From contig NZ_PPCX01000012.1 in the NCBI RefSeq assembly GCF_002959775.1, forward strand, positions 1 to 64,000: a stretch of 64,000 bases of DNA, written 5' to 3'. Each line of letters begins with the position of its first letter. The stretch's first letter is position 1. A program made the translations under genes and the position numbers. The notes below the pieces were generated by a model. That model was given only the letters and a program-made list of their open reading frames with translations, searched no databases and was not told the origin of the DNA. Below, piece after piece: positions 7,590 to 16,147 of the stretch. This stretch comes from Veillonella rogosae JCM 15642. GTDB lineage: Bacteria; Bacillota; Negativicutes; Veillonellales; Veillonellaceae.

Positions 7590-9026
7590 TTATTTATTGC
7601 TATTACCAGTAGGCACGTTGATCGTAGAACGATCAACTGATTCAGCTGGTTTCACTTCAATACGCGGTACCTCTTGTGTACTTGGAGTTACATACGGAGT
7701 CGTTTCTGGTGCACGATTAGTAGTCGGTACATAAGTATTATTACTGCTATTACCATTAGATGGAGTAGTTGGTGTAACTTGAGTTGGTGTTTGATTTTGT
7801 GTTGGAGCAGGCGTAGGAGCTGGAACCTCAGCTGCTGGAACAGTTGTTGGCGTGTATTTATACGTAGGTTCTACGTCAACATATTGAGAATCTGCTTCCA
7901 CCGCTTCTGCAGAACTATAGTTGTAGTCAGGCTCTGTAGTTGCTACTGCTACGTCATAGTTAGGACCTGCTTGTGCTGCGATTTCTGTAGTGGCAGAAGG
8001 AGTCGCACTTGTTGCAGTATCTGCACCATAAATCTTATTAACTTCCGCTAAATGCTCTTCGTATGTTTTAGAGAAGTGATTATGACCTTCTTTATCTGCT
8101 ACAAAGTACAAGTAATCTGTATTTTCAGAATGTAATACTGCGTCTAAAGATTTTTTACCAGGGTTAGCAATCGGTCCTGGTGGTAAACCTTTAGATACAT
8201 ATGTATTATATGGGCTTTGTAGTTGAGTATCACCAATTGTTACGTTTTCTTTTGCGTAACCAAGTACATAGGAAATGGTCGCATCAGATTGTAATGGAAT
8301 ACCATGAGCCAAACGCTTTTTAAACACACCCGCAATAGTAGGACGATCCGCATCAAATAAAGACTCACGTTCAACAATAGATGCTAATGTAACAAAGTCA
8401 TGAATGCTCATGTGCTGCGCTTGAATTTGTTTCTTCACAGCTGGTGTGAGGTAACGATTCATTTCGTCAGCCATCATTTGAATGACTTCGCGTGGTGTCG
8501 CCCCTACTGGAATCTCATAGGTACTTGGGAATAAGAAGCCCTCTACTGGATATGTAGCAGGTCTTGTACCCTTCATGTATGGATATGGTACAAAGGTTTT
8601 CGCTTCTGCTAAGAAGTCCTTTGCCTTCATAATTTGATTTTTTTCTAGAACAATAGCAATATCCCCAACGGTATATCCTTCAGGAATGGTAACACGAATC
8701 GATTCTACATGACCTTCTTGTAATAAAGAAATGAGTTCGCGCACAGTTACCTTATTAGGAATTTGGTAGTGCCCAGTTTGTAGCTTGTCATTAGTACCGC
8801 TCAAGTACAACCAAAGTTTGAAACCTTGGGTAGAACGGATAAGACCTCTTTCAAAGAGCATATCTGCAATTTCAGAGCCCGTTTGACCCTTTTCAATAAC
8901 TAAAACTTGGGTACCATCATCTTGAGCGAAGGTATTAGGTATCAGGTATAGTGCACCAAGACCACCGCCAATAATCAATACACCAATAATAGCAAGAATT
9001 AGAATATATCTTAAGGCTTTTCTCAC
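7590..9026 (-). CDS. mltG: Endolytic peptidoglycan transglycosylase MltG with long low-complexity tail
   Basis: A YceG-like lytic transglycosylase that cleaves nascent glycan strands at the outer face of the inner membrane. Residues 8-30 form the membrane anchor (ILILAIIGVLIIGGGLGAL). A LysM-like region follows, and the catalytic domain carries ASIVERES around residue 216, whose glutamate corresponds to the catalytic Glu of E. coli MltG. The enzyme proper ends near residue 340 (HLAEVNKIYG). About 135 residues rich in Thr, Pro, Ala, Asn and Ser follow; these are not part of the family and are probably a disordered periplasmic tail. GTG start with an AAAGGA ribosome binding site. The neighbourhood (yrzB, ruvX, ireB, alaS upstream; trmR downstream) matches B. 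subtilis. Confidence 0.93.
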   Translation of the reverse strand: MRKALRYILILAIIGVLIIGGGLGALYLIPNTFAQDDGTQVLVIEKGQTGSEIADMLFERGLIRSTQGFKLWLYLSGTNDKLQTGHYQIPNKVTVRELISLLQEGHVESIRVTIPEGYTVGDIAIVLEKNQIMKAKDFLAEAKTFVPYPYMKGTRPATYPVEGFLFPSTYEIPVGATPREVIQMMADEMNRYLTPAVKKQIQAQHMSIHDFVTLASIVERESLFDADRPTIAGVFKKRLAHGIPLQSDATISYVLGYAKENVTIGDTQLQSPYNTYVSKGLPPGPIANPGKKSLDAVLHSENTDYLYFVADKEGHNHFSKTYEEHLAEVNKIYGADTATSATPSATTEIAAQAGPNYDVAVATTEPDYNYSSAEAVEADSQYVDVEPTYKYTPTTVPAAEVPAPTPAPTQNQTPTQVTPTTPSNGNSSNNTYVPTTNRAPETTPYVTPSTQEVPRIEVKPAESVDRSTINVPTGNSNK

Positions 9027-9069
9027 GTCCTTGAGTTCCTTTCTGTAACATAACAGTATTTATCACTTT

Positions 9070-9079
9070 ATTATACCAT
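9070..9079 (-). promoter_or_regulatory. Extended -10 promoter of mltG
   Basis: The minus strand reads TGGTATAAT (TATAAT at 9070-9075, TG three bases upstream), 44 bp before the mltG GTG. No good -35 hexamer is visible, which is compatible with an extended -10 promoter. Confidence 0.55.
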
Positions 9080-9224
9080 AAACTCTATATTTCCCCTACA
9101 CAAAAGGGTATTAATCACCTTGTTTCCCTCTGCTTATGTGATATATCAATTATAGTTTTTTGTCATGCTAATAATATGAATGAACACCTTAGTTTATAAT
9201 TCAATACTAACTATCTCCAAACAT

Positions 9225-9255
9225 AAAAATAGCGCATTGCTCTACGCAATACGCT
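9225..9255 (-). terminator. Terminator of the ireB-ruvX-yrzB operon
   Basis: A 10-bp stem (9231-9240 with 9246-9255, one G-U pair in RNA) with a 5-nt loop is followed by ATTTTTA on the minus strand. It lies 20 bp after the yrzB stop and before the mltG promoter, so it separates the two transcription units. Confidence 0.75.
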
Positions 9256-9275
9256 AGATTTATGTTTAAAGACGA

Positions 9276-9572
9276 TTATTCGTCTTCACCCATTTCTTCA
9301 TACAATTTTACTAGAGTTTCAAAAACTTCATCTTCTTCATCTAAAGGTACGTATTCTTCTACGCCTTCTTCATTTTTTTCGATGCTAGCCAAGATCATGT
9401 ATGTGTCATCTTGACCTTCGTGGTCTGCATCTTCGTCTTGTACATGTACAAGAACTGCATACTCACGACCTTCATGGTTTAGAACAACATCTTCTGTGAA
9501 GTATTGTTTATTGCCGTTTTCGTCTTCGAATTCTAAATAATACACTTCACCTTCAAAGTTTTGGTCAACCAT
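9276..9572 (-). CDS. yrzB: DUF1292 domain-containing protein (YrzB family)
   Basis: A 98-residue, very acidic cytosolic protein. The core YYLEFEDENGNKQYF, followed by a strand-rich segment ending in EYVPLDEEDE and VFETLVKLYEEM, is typical of the DUF1292 family, whose biochemical function is not known. It is the B. subtilis YrzB counterpart by position, directly after ruvX (28 bp) and before a terminator. It is the last gene of the ireB-ruvX-yrzB operon. ATG start with a GGAGGG ribosome binding site. Confidence 0.85.
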   Translation of the reverse strand: MVDQNFEGEVYYLEFEDENGNKQYFTEDVVLNHEGREYAVLVHVQDEDADHEGQDDTYMILASIEKNEEGVEEYVPLDEEDEVFETLVKLYEEMGEDE

Positions 9573-9600
9573 TGGAAACCCTCCTTGTGGAAAAAAAGAT

Positions 9601-10020
9601 TTATTTATTGAACTGCAAGCGATCTAAGTATCCTTGCAAAATTACAACCGCTGCCATTTTATCAATAACAGATTTACGCTTTTTACGACTTACGTCAGCT
9701 GCAATGAGTTGGCGTTCAGCCATAACCGTAGATAACCGCTCATCCCAATATGAAACAGGTAAATCGATGACTTCTTTCATCTTTTCAACGAATTCTTCAG
9801 TCTTTTCAGCTCGTTCACCTTTTGTACCATTCATATTCTTTGGCATACCTACTACAAGCTCATGTACTTCATATTCAGCAATAAGTTCTTGTAAGCGATT
9901 AAAGTCTTTTTCAAGAGATGTTCTACGAATGGTTTCAATACCTTGTGCAGTCATGAGCAGTGCATCGCTACAGGCAATACCGATAGTGCGGCTGCCCACG
10001 TCTAATGACATAATTCTCAT
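9601..10020 (-). CDS. ruvX: RuvX/YqgF family Holliday junction resolvase-like protein
   Basis: A 139-residue RNase H-fold protein. It begins with [13 protein letters not shown], the first conserved Asp of the active site. [16 protein letters not shown] supplies the second conserved region, [14 protein letters not shown] the third (Glu), and [14 protein letters not shown] the last Asp. Family members are proposed Holliday junction resolvases and in E. coli also process pre-16S rRNA ends. It overlaps the ireB stop by one base (TAATG), indicating coupling. Synteny with B. subtilis yrrK supports the call. Confidence 0.93.
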   Translation of the reverse strand: MRIMSLDVGSRTIGIACSDALLMTAQGIETIRRTSLEKDFNRLQELIAEYEVHELVVGMPKNMNGTKGERAEKTEEFVEKMKEVIDLPVSYWDERLSTVMAERQLIAADVSRKKRKSVIDKMAAVVILQGYLDRLQFNK

Positions 10021-10280
10021 TATAATTGTTTAGCCTTTGCGTATTCTTTCAACAATTCCTCAATCAAGTCATCTCGTTCTAAGCGACGAATATCAGAACG
10101 TGCATTATTATAACTAGTAATGTACGCTGGATCACCAGAGATTAGATAACCTAATATTTGATTGATTGGATTGTAACCTTTTTCTTGAATAGATTGATAA
10201 ACACGAGTAAGCACTTCTTCTGCTGTCATCGGTTCATCGTCTACTTTACGGAATAGCATGGTTTCATCAGAAACTTTCAT
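10020..10280 (-). CDS. ireB: IreB family regulatory phosphoprotein
   Basis: An 86-residue protein of the DUF965/UPF0297 family (B. subtilis YrzL). In Enterococcus, IreB is a phosphorylation target of the PASTA kinase IreK and influences cephalosporin resistance. The hallmark [20 protein letters not shown] is present in the middle. The annotated ATG at 10280 has AGGAGG at proper spacing; a 12-codon extension would run through it. It is first in the ireB-ruvX-yrzB operon, downstream of alaS. Whether a PASTA kinase exists in this organism cannot be seen here. Confidence 0.92.
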   Translation of the reverse strand: MKVSDETMLFRKVDDEPMTAEEVLTRVYQSIQEKGYNPINQILGYLISGDPAYITSYNNARSDIRRLERDDLIEELLKEYAKAKQL

Positions 10281-10304
10281 CGTATCCCTCCTTTTTATTA
10301 CATT

Positions 10305-10337
10305 GGCGGGCTTCACTTGTGAAAGTGAAACCTCGCC
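10305..10337 (-). other. Hairpin at the very 5' end of the ireB mRNA
   Basis: A GC-containing stem (TTCACTT at 312-318 within the 10.3 kb line paired with AAGTGAA, extended by GGCG/CGCC with one bulge and one mismatch) begins at about the predicted transcription start. It is not followed by a T run on the minus strand, so it is unlikely to be a terminator. A 5'-terminal hairpin can protect mRNA from 5'-end-dependent decay. Confidence 0.4.
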
Positions 10338-10341
10338 TACT

Positions 10342-10371
10342 ATTATACTTGAATCAAAGGTACATAGTCAT
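10342..10371 (-). promoter_or_regulatory. Promoter of ireB-ruvX-yrzB
   Basis: On the minus strand a perfect TATAAT (10342-10347) is preceded by ATGACT (10366-10371) with an 18-bp spacer, a reasonable sigma-70 promoter. The start would fall near 10335. Confidence 0.6.
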
Positions 10372-10435
10372 TAACTTTTTATGTATTATGAATTTTTTCT
10401 ATAACAGATAGAAATATAATTATAAAATTATATGC

Positions 10436-13051
10436 CTATTGTAACATAGATGTTAATTCCTCACCACCAGCTTTTAATGCTTGCATCAATTTAGCTGGCT
10501 CTTTACCGCCTGCTTGAGCCATATCTGGACGACCACCGCCATTACCACCAGCTACTTGAGCCGCAGCTTTTACGATGTTACCAGCTTTTGCACCTTTAGC
10601 AACAACGTCTTTAGATACTTTACATACAAAGTTAACTTTATCGTCACCCATAGCAGCACCTACGAGGACTACGCCAGAGCCATTTAATTTATCTAGGCCC
10701 ATATCTGCTAAGTCACGTAATTCATCGATAGAGGATGCTTTTACAGCAGCCGCTACAAATGCAACATCGCCAATCATGACTTTCCCAGCAATGATATCCG
10801 CAGCACCTGCAGCAGAAACTTCTTTACGAATTTGTTCTAATTCTTTAGCAGTTTCTTTAGCTTCTGCCAACACTTGATGTAGACGTTCTTCTACTTGAGG
10901 TGCTTTAGTTTTAAGCTCGCCCGCCATGCGTTCGATGGTCAAACGATCTTGTTTAGCTGCATCGAGAGCTGCACGACCAGTAATAGCTTCAATACGACGT
11001 ACGCCGGAACCGATACCAGCTTCAGAAGTTAAACGGAAGGAGCCTACGAAGGCAGTATTACCTACGTGAGAACCGCCGCATAATTCAACGGAGAAGCCTG
11101 GAACCTCTACAACGCGAACAACGTCACCATATTTATCACCAAAGAGTGCCATCGCACCTTTTTCTTTTGCTTCGTCCATGGACATTTCAGCAATAGCAAG
11201 ATCAGTAGCTTTAAGTACCTCTTCATTTACAAGAGCTTCGATTTGATCAAGTTCCTCTTGTGTTACAGGAGAGAAATGAGTGAAGTCGAAACGCAAGTAA
11301 TCTGGCGTTACTAAGGAGCCAGCTTGGTTAACATGGTCGCCTAAAATTTGTTTTAATGCAGCATGTAACAAATGAGTTGCAGTATGGTTACGAGCCATTG
11401 CAGAGCGACGGTTTGTATCTACTTCAAGAGCTACATCATCACCTTCAGAGATGGAGCCTTCTACAACAGTACCGATATGGTATACTGTGCCTTCTGGTAA
11501 GCGTTTTGTGTTATGAACCTCTACTTTACCCATTGGGCCCACGATGAAGCCTGTATCGCCCAATTGACCGCCCCCTTCTGCATGGAATGGAGTTGTGCGT
11601 ACGATAATCGTAATTTCATCACCGTCAGCAGCTGTTTGTAAACGCTCAGCACCTTTACCTATCATCAATACAGAAGATGCTTTAACAGACTCATCTTCAA
11701 TAAGTTCTTCGTCTTTCAAGAAAGTAATGTCTGGTGTGGCTACCTTCGCATCTTCTTTAACACGAGCTTCACGAGCGCGTTCACGTTGCTCTTTCATAGC
11801 AGCTTCGAAGCCCTCATGGTCGATTGTAAAACCACGTTCAGATGCGATTTCCTCTGTTAATTCCCAAGGGAATCCATAAGTATCATATAATTTGAATACT
11901 TCAGAACCAGGAACTACAGTTGCTTTTTCAGCAGCCAATGTGTCGATCAAGGAGTTTAATAACTCAAGACCTTGTTCCAATGTTTGGTTAAAGCGTTCTT
12001 CTTCGTTTTGAACTACCCGTTTAACGAAGTCTTTCTTCTCAGCAATGGATTTAATACCAGGGCCAAGAATATCTACTACTACATCAACTAGCGGTGTTAA
12101 GAAGATACCCTCAATACCTAATAAGCGACCATGACGTACAGCACGGCGCAAGATACGACGCAATACATAACCGCGACCTTCATTAGATGGCAATACACCA
12201 TCGGAGATCAATGCTGTTACAGCACGAGCGTGGTCAGCAATGACTTTCAAAGATACATCGGTATTAGGGTTATCGTTATAAGTAACACCAGCACGTTTTG
12301 CAGTAGCTTCGATAATTGGATAAATCAAATCTGTTTCGAAGTTAGTTCTGCAACCTTGCAATACGGAAGCCAATCGCTCAAGACCGGCGCCTGTATCGAT
12401 GTTTTTATGTTGTAATGGCTCATAGGAACCATCTGGCATTTTATTGAATTGAGTAAATACAAGGTTCCAGATTTCAAGGTAGCGATCGCAATCACAGCCC
12501 GGTGCACAGTTAGGATCATCACAACCATGTTCAGGACCTTGGTCAAAGAAGATTTCGCTATCTGGACCACATGGGCCTTCACCGATTTCCCAGAAGTTGT
12601 CTTCTAAGCGAGAAATGTGGCTTTCTTCTACTCCACACTCTTTATGCCAAGTATCATATGCCTCTTGGTCATCTGGATATACAGTAACGTATAATCTATT
12701 TTTATCGAGTTTAATAACCTCAGTTAAGAACTCCCATGCCCAATGGATAGCTTCTTTTTTGAAGTAATCACCAAAAGAGAAGTTACCAAGCATTTCAAAG
12801 AATGTATGGTGACGCGCTGTGCGACCTACGTTCTCAAGGTCACCTGTACGCATACATGTTTGGCTTGTTGTAATACGACGACAAGGAGGTACCAGTTTCC
12901 CTGTAAAGAAAGGCTTTAATGGCGCCATACCTGCCCCGATCAATAATAAAGATGGATCATTTTCTGGTATAAGAGAAAAAGTATCTAATTTTAAATGTCC
13001 TTTACTTTCAAAAAACTGCAAATATGCTTGACGCAGCTCATTACCCTTCAT
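10436..13051 (-). CDS. alaS: Alanine-tRNA ligase
   Basis: The 871-residue length is typical. The class II catalytic core occupies the first 240 residues (motif 2 around TSQTCMRTGDLENVG, RHHTFFEMLGNFSFGDYFK). The editing domain has the zinc-binding HTATHLLH motif (about 562) and CGGSHVGNT (about 665). The C-terminal DHHA1 domain ends with GGNGGGRPDMAQAGG. A cysteine-rich segment (CDDPNCAPGCDC, about 177-188) is typical of bacterial AlaRS. ATG start with AGGAGGA. Unlike thrS, no T-box leader precedes it; the 5' region is short with a TATAAT at 13084-13089. It is followed by ireB with its own promoter. Confidence 0.97.
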   Translation of the reverse strand: MKGNELRQAYLQFFESKGHLKLDTFSLIPENDPSLLLIGAGMAPLKPFFTGKLVPPCRRITTSQTCMRTGDLENVGRTARHHTFFEMLGNFSFGDYFKKEAIHWAWEFLTEVIKLDKNRLYVTVYPDDQEAYDTWHKECGVEESHISRLEDNFWEIGEGPCGPDSEIFFDQGPEHGCDDPNCAPGCDCDRYLEIWNLVFTQFNKMPDGSYEPLQHKNIDTGAGLERLASVLQGCRTNFETDLIYPIIEATAKRAGVTYNDNPNTDVSLKVIADHARAVTALISDGVLPSNEGRGYVLRRILRRAVRHGRLLGIEGIFLTPLVDVVVDILGPGIKSIAEKKDFVKRVVQNEEERFNQTLEQGLELLNSLIDTLAAEKATVVPGSEVFKLYDTYGFPWELTEEIASERGFTIDHEGFEAAMKEQRERAREARVKEDAKVATPDITFLKDEELIEDESVKASSVLMIGKGAERLQTAADGDEITIIVRTTPFHAEGGGQLGDTGFIVGPMGKVEVHNTKRLPEGTVYHIGTVVEGSISEGDDVALEVDTNRRSAMARNHTATHLLHAALKQILGDHVNQAGSLVTPDYLRFDFTHFSPVTQEELDQIEALVNEEVLKATDLAIAEMSMDEAKEKGAMALFGDKYGDVVRVVEVPGFSVELCGGSHVGNTAFVGSFRLTSEAGIGSGVRRIEAITGRAALDAAKQDRLTIERMAGELKTKAPQVEERLHQVLAEAKETAKELEQIRKEVSAAGAADIIAGKVMIGDVAFVAAAVKASSIDELRDLADMGLDKLNGSGVVLVGAAMGDDKVNFVCKVSKDVVAKGAKAGNIVKAAAQVAGGNGGGRPDMAQAGGKEPAKLMQALKAGGEELTSMLQ

Positions 13052-13083
13052 GTGTATATTCCTCCTAAAATTATTTACTCTTC

Positions 13084-13089
13084 ATTATA
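13084..13089 (-). promoter_or_regulatory. -10 element of alaS
   Basis: A perfect TATAAT on the minus strand lies about 32 bp upstream of the alaS ATG. The candidate -35 (TAGATT at 17 bp) is poor. Confidence 0.45.
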
Positions 13090-13195
13090 TCGTAAAAACG
13101 ACATAAAATCTATTAAAAACATTGAGATTATGCGGAATTTACCGACTTTCACAATAGCAAATACAAGGATAAAATTCAATATTTCTAGAAATGAG

Positions 13196-13247
13196 AAAAA
13201 GAGGTTATACAAATCAACAGAACATAATTGATTCGTATAGCCTCTTT
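13196..13247 (-). terminator. Terminator of the NlpC/P60 gene
   Basis: A 20-bp stem with G-U pairs (13198-13217 with 13228-13247) and a 10-nt loop ends in TTTTTCTC on the minus strand. It begins 17 bp after the NlpC/P60 stop codon. Confidence 0.85.
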
Positions 13248-13264
13248 TATAGCTAGTTATTAAA

Positions 13265-14077
13265 TTAGCGCACAACGCGTTTCGCGCCGATGTAGCGTTC
13301 GCCCCAATATCCTGTATCAAGGTCTGCTACTGCAACACCACGACTGGAAGTGGCGCTGATGAACTTGCCATCGCCAATATAGATACCGGAATGAGATGGA
13401 CCTGGCTCATATGTTTCGAAGAATACCAAATCCCCTGCTTTCAAGTTCGCACGAGAAACCTCAACACCTACGTTATATTGTTCGTCCGCCAAACGAGGTA
13501 AGGAAATACCTTGTTTTTCGAATACATATTTAACGTAACCAGAGCAGTCGAAACCACTTGGAGTCGTACCGCCAAATACATATGGTACACCACGGTATTT
13601 GTCAGCTTCTGCCAAGATAGCATGAATGCTGCTAGGTGTTTCATTTTTCGCAATATTATTTAATTTAACGTTTTTGCCATTAATGGATTGACCAGCAATA
13701 CGACGAGATGTCGCATTATTGTTTGTGAAAGCGGATTTCGTTGCTACTGCTTTAGTCGCTGCATTTTGAGTCAATACTGCCTTCGTAGAACGAGGAGCAC
13801 CCATCAATGCGTTATACGTAGCAGGACCTACGATACCGTCCACTGGAAGGCCACGATCTTGTTGGAACAGACGAACTGCCCATTTCGTTTCCTTACCATA
13901 TACACCATTTTTGTCTGTAGCATTATAACCGTGCTTAATTAGTTGTTGTTGAACCGCTGTAACACTTTTGCCCTTATCACCATATTGTAATGTTGTTGCG
14001 CCAACCATGGCTGTTGTGGCACACACAAAAGTTAATGTTAATGCCGTTATTTTAACCTTACTATATTTTGACTTCAT
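13265..14077 (-). CDS. Exported NlpC/P60 peptidoglycan hydrolase with a peptidoglycan-binding domain
   Basis: A 270-residue exported protein predicted to cut peptide stems of peptidoglycan. A signal peptide (KITALTLTFVCATTAMVGA) is followed by a PG_binding_1 domain (LQYGDKGKSVTAVQQQLIKHGY through GLPVDGIVGPATYNALMG, about 28-90). A linker rich in Ala, Thr and Asn leads to a C-terminal NlpC/P60 domain (about 150-270). The catalytic Cys is in TPSGFDCSGYVKYVF and the catalytic His in GPSHSGIYIGDGKFI. ATG start at 14077 with GGAAAGGAAG upstream; a TTG five codons earlier lies inside that ribosome binding site. It is monocistronic, with its own terminator. Confidence 0.93.
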   Translation of the reverse strand: MKSKYSKVKITALTLTFVCATTAMVGATTLQYGDKGKSVTAVQQQLIKHGYNATDKNGVYGKETKWAVRLFQQDRGLPVDGIVGPATYNALMGAPRSTKAVLTQNAATKAVATKSAFTNNNATSRRIAGQSINGKNVKLNNIAKNETPSSIHAILAEADKYRGVPYVFGGTTPSGFDCSGYVKYVFEKQGISLPRLADEQYNVGVEVSRANLKAGDLVFFETYEPGPSHSGIYIGDGKFISATSSRGVAVADLDTGYWGERYIGAKRVVR

Positions 14078-14158
14078 ATGCTTCCTTTCCAAACTTTTAA
14101 AGTAAGTTATTTATTCAAAATATACTAACCGTCTATTTATTTGCATCTACAAATACAG

Positions 14159-15169
14159 CTAGTCTTCTTTGCGTTTGTGAGTATAAGTCTCTGATGCCAT
14201 AAATACATCTGCACTACTAGGTCCGAGTAACGGAGCCTCTTCATGCTCTTCAAAATTTATAGCTGACTTAACCCAATACAAAGGCCGTTGCTTCACCTCT
14301 TCAAAAATACGACCTACATACTCGCCAATAATTCCCAGTCCGACGAGTTGAATCCCTCCAATAAACAAAATGGATACGCCTAACGTAGTCCACCCATTCA
14401 AGGCTTGTCCTGTAATGTATACATACAACAGATGTAAGATAAGCAAGAAGCTCATACCACCACAGAGTACACCTACATACAAAGCGGCCCGTAAAGGAAC
14501 CCTTGAAAAGGCTGTTACCCCATCGAGAGCAAATCGAATCATTTTGCGCACACTAAACTTTGAAACCCCTGCAAATCGAGGTGGAGCTACAAAGTGCAAC
14601 TCAGCTTGTCTATACCCTAAGGCTCCAACAATACCGCGCAAGAAACGACCATGTTCTCTAAACCGTTTCAACGTGCCTAATGCTTTACTATTCATGAGGC
14701 GGAAATCAGATCCACCTTCCACAATAGGAACATCAGCCATCTTGTTCATTAGCTTGTAATAATACTTAGACGTGAAAGATTTGGCCCAACTAGCGTCCTC
14801 AGTTGAATCTCGAATGGTGCGCACCACATCGTACCCCGATTCCCATAACCGAACGAGTTCAGGAATCAATGCCGGTGGATGCTGCATATCACCGTCCATT
14901 GTAATAACTGCATCGCCATGAGCATAATCAAGACCACACGTAAGTGCTGTCTGATGCCCAAAATTACGAGCAAGCAATAACACTTTCACATGTTTATCAT
15001 TGTATGCAATTTCACGTAATATCATAGATGACGAATCACTAGATCCATCATCTACGTAGATTAGTTCATAATCGTACGTGAGACCTGCCATAACATCAGT
15101 GACGGCTTCATAGAAAGTTGCTATGTTTTCCTCTTCGTTATATACAGGTACTACAATAGAAAGTAACAT
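14159..15169 (-). CDS. Membrane-anchored family 2 glycosyltransferase (GtrB/DPMS-like)
   Basis: A GT2 transferase of 336 residues, probably moving a sugar onto undecaprenyl phosphate at the inner membrane. The GT-A domain shows VVPVYNEEENI (about 6-16), a DDGSSD nucleotide-binding motif, and MDGDMQHPP as the metal-binding DxD region. RNFGHQTALTCGLDYA is typical of the DPMS/GtrB/ArnC group. Two transmembrane helices follow (AALYVGVLCGGMSFLLILHL and LGVSILFIGGIQLVGLGII, about 228-285), then a cytosolic tail. The acceptor and sugar are unknown. It stands alone, preceded by a long AT-rich spacer. Confidence 0.88.
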   Translation of the reverse strand: MLLSIVVPVYNEEENIATFYEAVTDVMAGLTYDYELIYVDDGSSDSSSMILREIAYNDKHVKVLLLARNFGHQTALTCGLDYAHGDAVITMDGDMQHPPALIPELVRLWESGYDVVRTIRDSTEDASWAKSFTSKYYYKLMNKMADVPIVEGGSDFRLMNSKALGTLKRFREHGRFLRGIVGALGYRQAELHFVAPPRFAGVSKFSVRKMIRFALDGVTAFSRVPLRAALYVGVLCGGMSFLLILHLLYVYITGQALNGWTTLGVSILFIGGIQLVGLGIIGEYVGRIFEEVKQRPLYWVKSAINFEEHEEAPLLGPSSADVFMASETYTHKRKED

Positions 15170-15702
15170 AAATCCTCCAAAGTATTTTACTCACATATTT
15201 TATGTTAATTAGTAAATTAAGGCAAATTATCGAGGTTAACAATAGACAAAATTCTACTTATAAACCCAGTAATTAAGCTATTCTTTAAGAAATTACTAAA
15301 AACACGCTTCATTTAGCTTATATATAAGTACGACAAATTAATAATGCATTTATTTATTTAAAATTTTACTCAATACAGCTAATTATAAAATAATTTTATT
15401 TCTCCACTAAATTAAGGAATAATGATTATTTCTACTTTTATAAAGTATTAATCAAAATATCAGATGTATTTTTGTTACCAAACGCATCAAAACGCCCTTA
15501 ATTCATTTTATATTCATATAAAATTTAGTTATTTTATTAATTTAGCCCCACTATTATGAATTAAATTTTTATTCCACAAAACTCTCTTAAAAGAAAAGAG
15601 TCTTTATATAATAATACAATTTCATAACTTTTACAATGATACATATTTCACTTATATAAAATACAAGTTTCAAAAAAGCCACAAATGAATAGGAAGTCCA
15701 AC
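15170..15702. other. AT-rich non-coding spacer
   Basis: About 530 bp with very low GC, no ORF with a ribosome binding site and no recognised RNA motif. The only structured elements I see are an 18-bp palindrome at 15506-15523 (TTTTATAT, 2-nt centre, ATATAAAA) and a weak ACTCT/AGAGT hairpin near 15582-15602. It probably holds the promoter of the glycosyltransferase gene. Confidence 0.5.
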
Positions 15703-15704
15703 AT

Positions 15705-15742
15705 AAAATGGATCCCCAAATCATGTTTAATTTGGGAATCCA
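15705..15742 (-). terminator. Terminator of the hydrogenase operon
   Basis: A 13-bp stem (15709-15721 with 15730-15742, one G-U pair in RNA) with an 8-nt loop is followed by TTTTATG on the minus strand, 20 bp after the last gene of the hya operon. Confidence 0.75.
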
Positions 15743-15761
15743 CTTCAAAGGTCCTTTTCTG

Positions 15762-16139
15762 TTATAGTCCTGCAGCATCAATCCAGGATTGTAAATCCTC
15801 TTCTGCTATTTCCATATCTTCTTCGTACGCACCAGCAACAACAGGATATTTTGCTACCTCTACAGTGTGCAAAATTGAGTCGTCGCGACCATTTTTAAAG
15901 GTACCAATCCAAATCCCTGAAAATTGAGATTCATACCACTCTACAGGTTGATCAGTTTCATTAAAACTAATTGTAATATGACCACGTCCAAGGGTTTCTA
16001 ATACTTCCACTTGTTCTTCCTCTGTAAGGCCTGTTTTTTCAATATAAATAGAATAGGTTTCACCAGTCTCACGTAAGTTTTTAAGAGCTAAACGCAATTC
16101 ATTTAATACAGCCCTTACATTGTTATAATTTTCAATCAT
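15762..16139 (-). CDS. HyaF/HupH-like hydrogenase expression protein (C-terminal domain only)
   Basis: A 125-residue cytosolic protein at the end of the hydrogenase operon, 8 bp after hyaD. The segment LGRGHITISFNETDQ, then YESQFSGIWIGTFKNG and HTVEVAKYPVVAG resembles the C-terminal domain of HyaF/HupH. There, LGxGEVSI, xES(x)FPGVWR and a final IEV..IP occur in that order. HyaF-type proteins assist assembly of the hydrogenase small subunit and its Fe-S clusters. The usual N-terminal domain is absent here. ATG at 16139 has AGGAG; the ORF can be extended 13 codons upstream into hyaD, but without a ribosome binding site. Family assignment is from motif memory, so moderately sure. Confidence 0.65.
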   Translation of the reverse strand: MIENYNNVRAVLNELRLALKNLRETGETYSIYIEKTGLTEEEQVEVLETLGRGHITISFNETDQPVEWYESQFSGIWIGTFKNGRDDSILHTVEVAKYPVVAGAYEEDMEIAEEDLQSWIDAAGL

Positions 16140-16147
16140 ATATACTC

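Noticed and set aside
13052-13195. T-box leader of alaS
   Set aside because: No AGGGTGGNACCGCG element or terminator was found there; only a promoter-like TATAAT.
15587-15781. Overlapping small ORFs in the AT-rich spacer
   Set aside because: They cover a terminator and the end of the HyaF-like gene; AT-rich sequence alone explains them.
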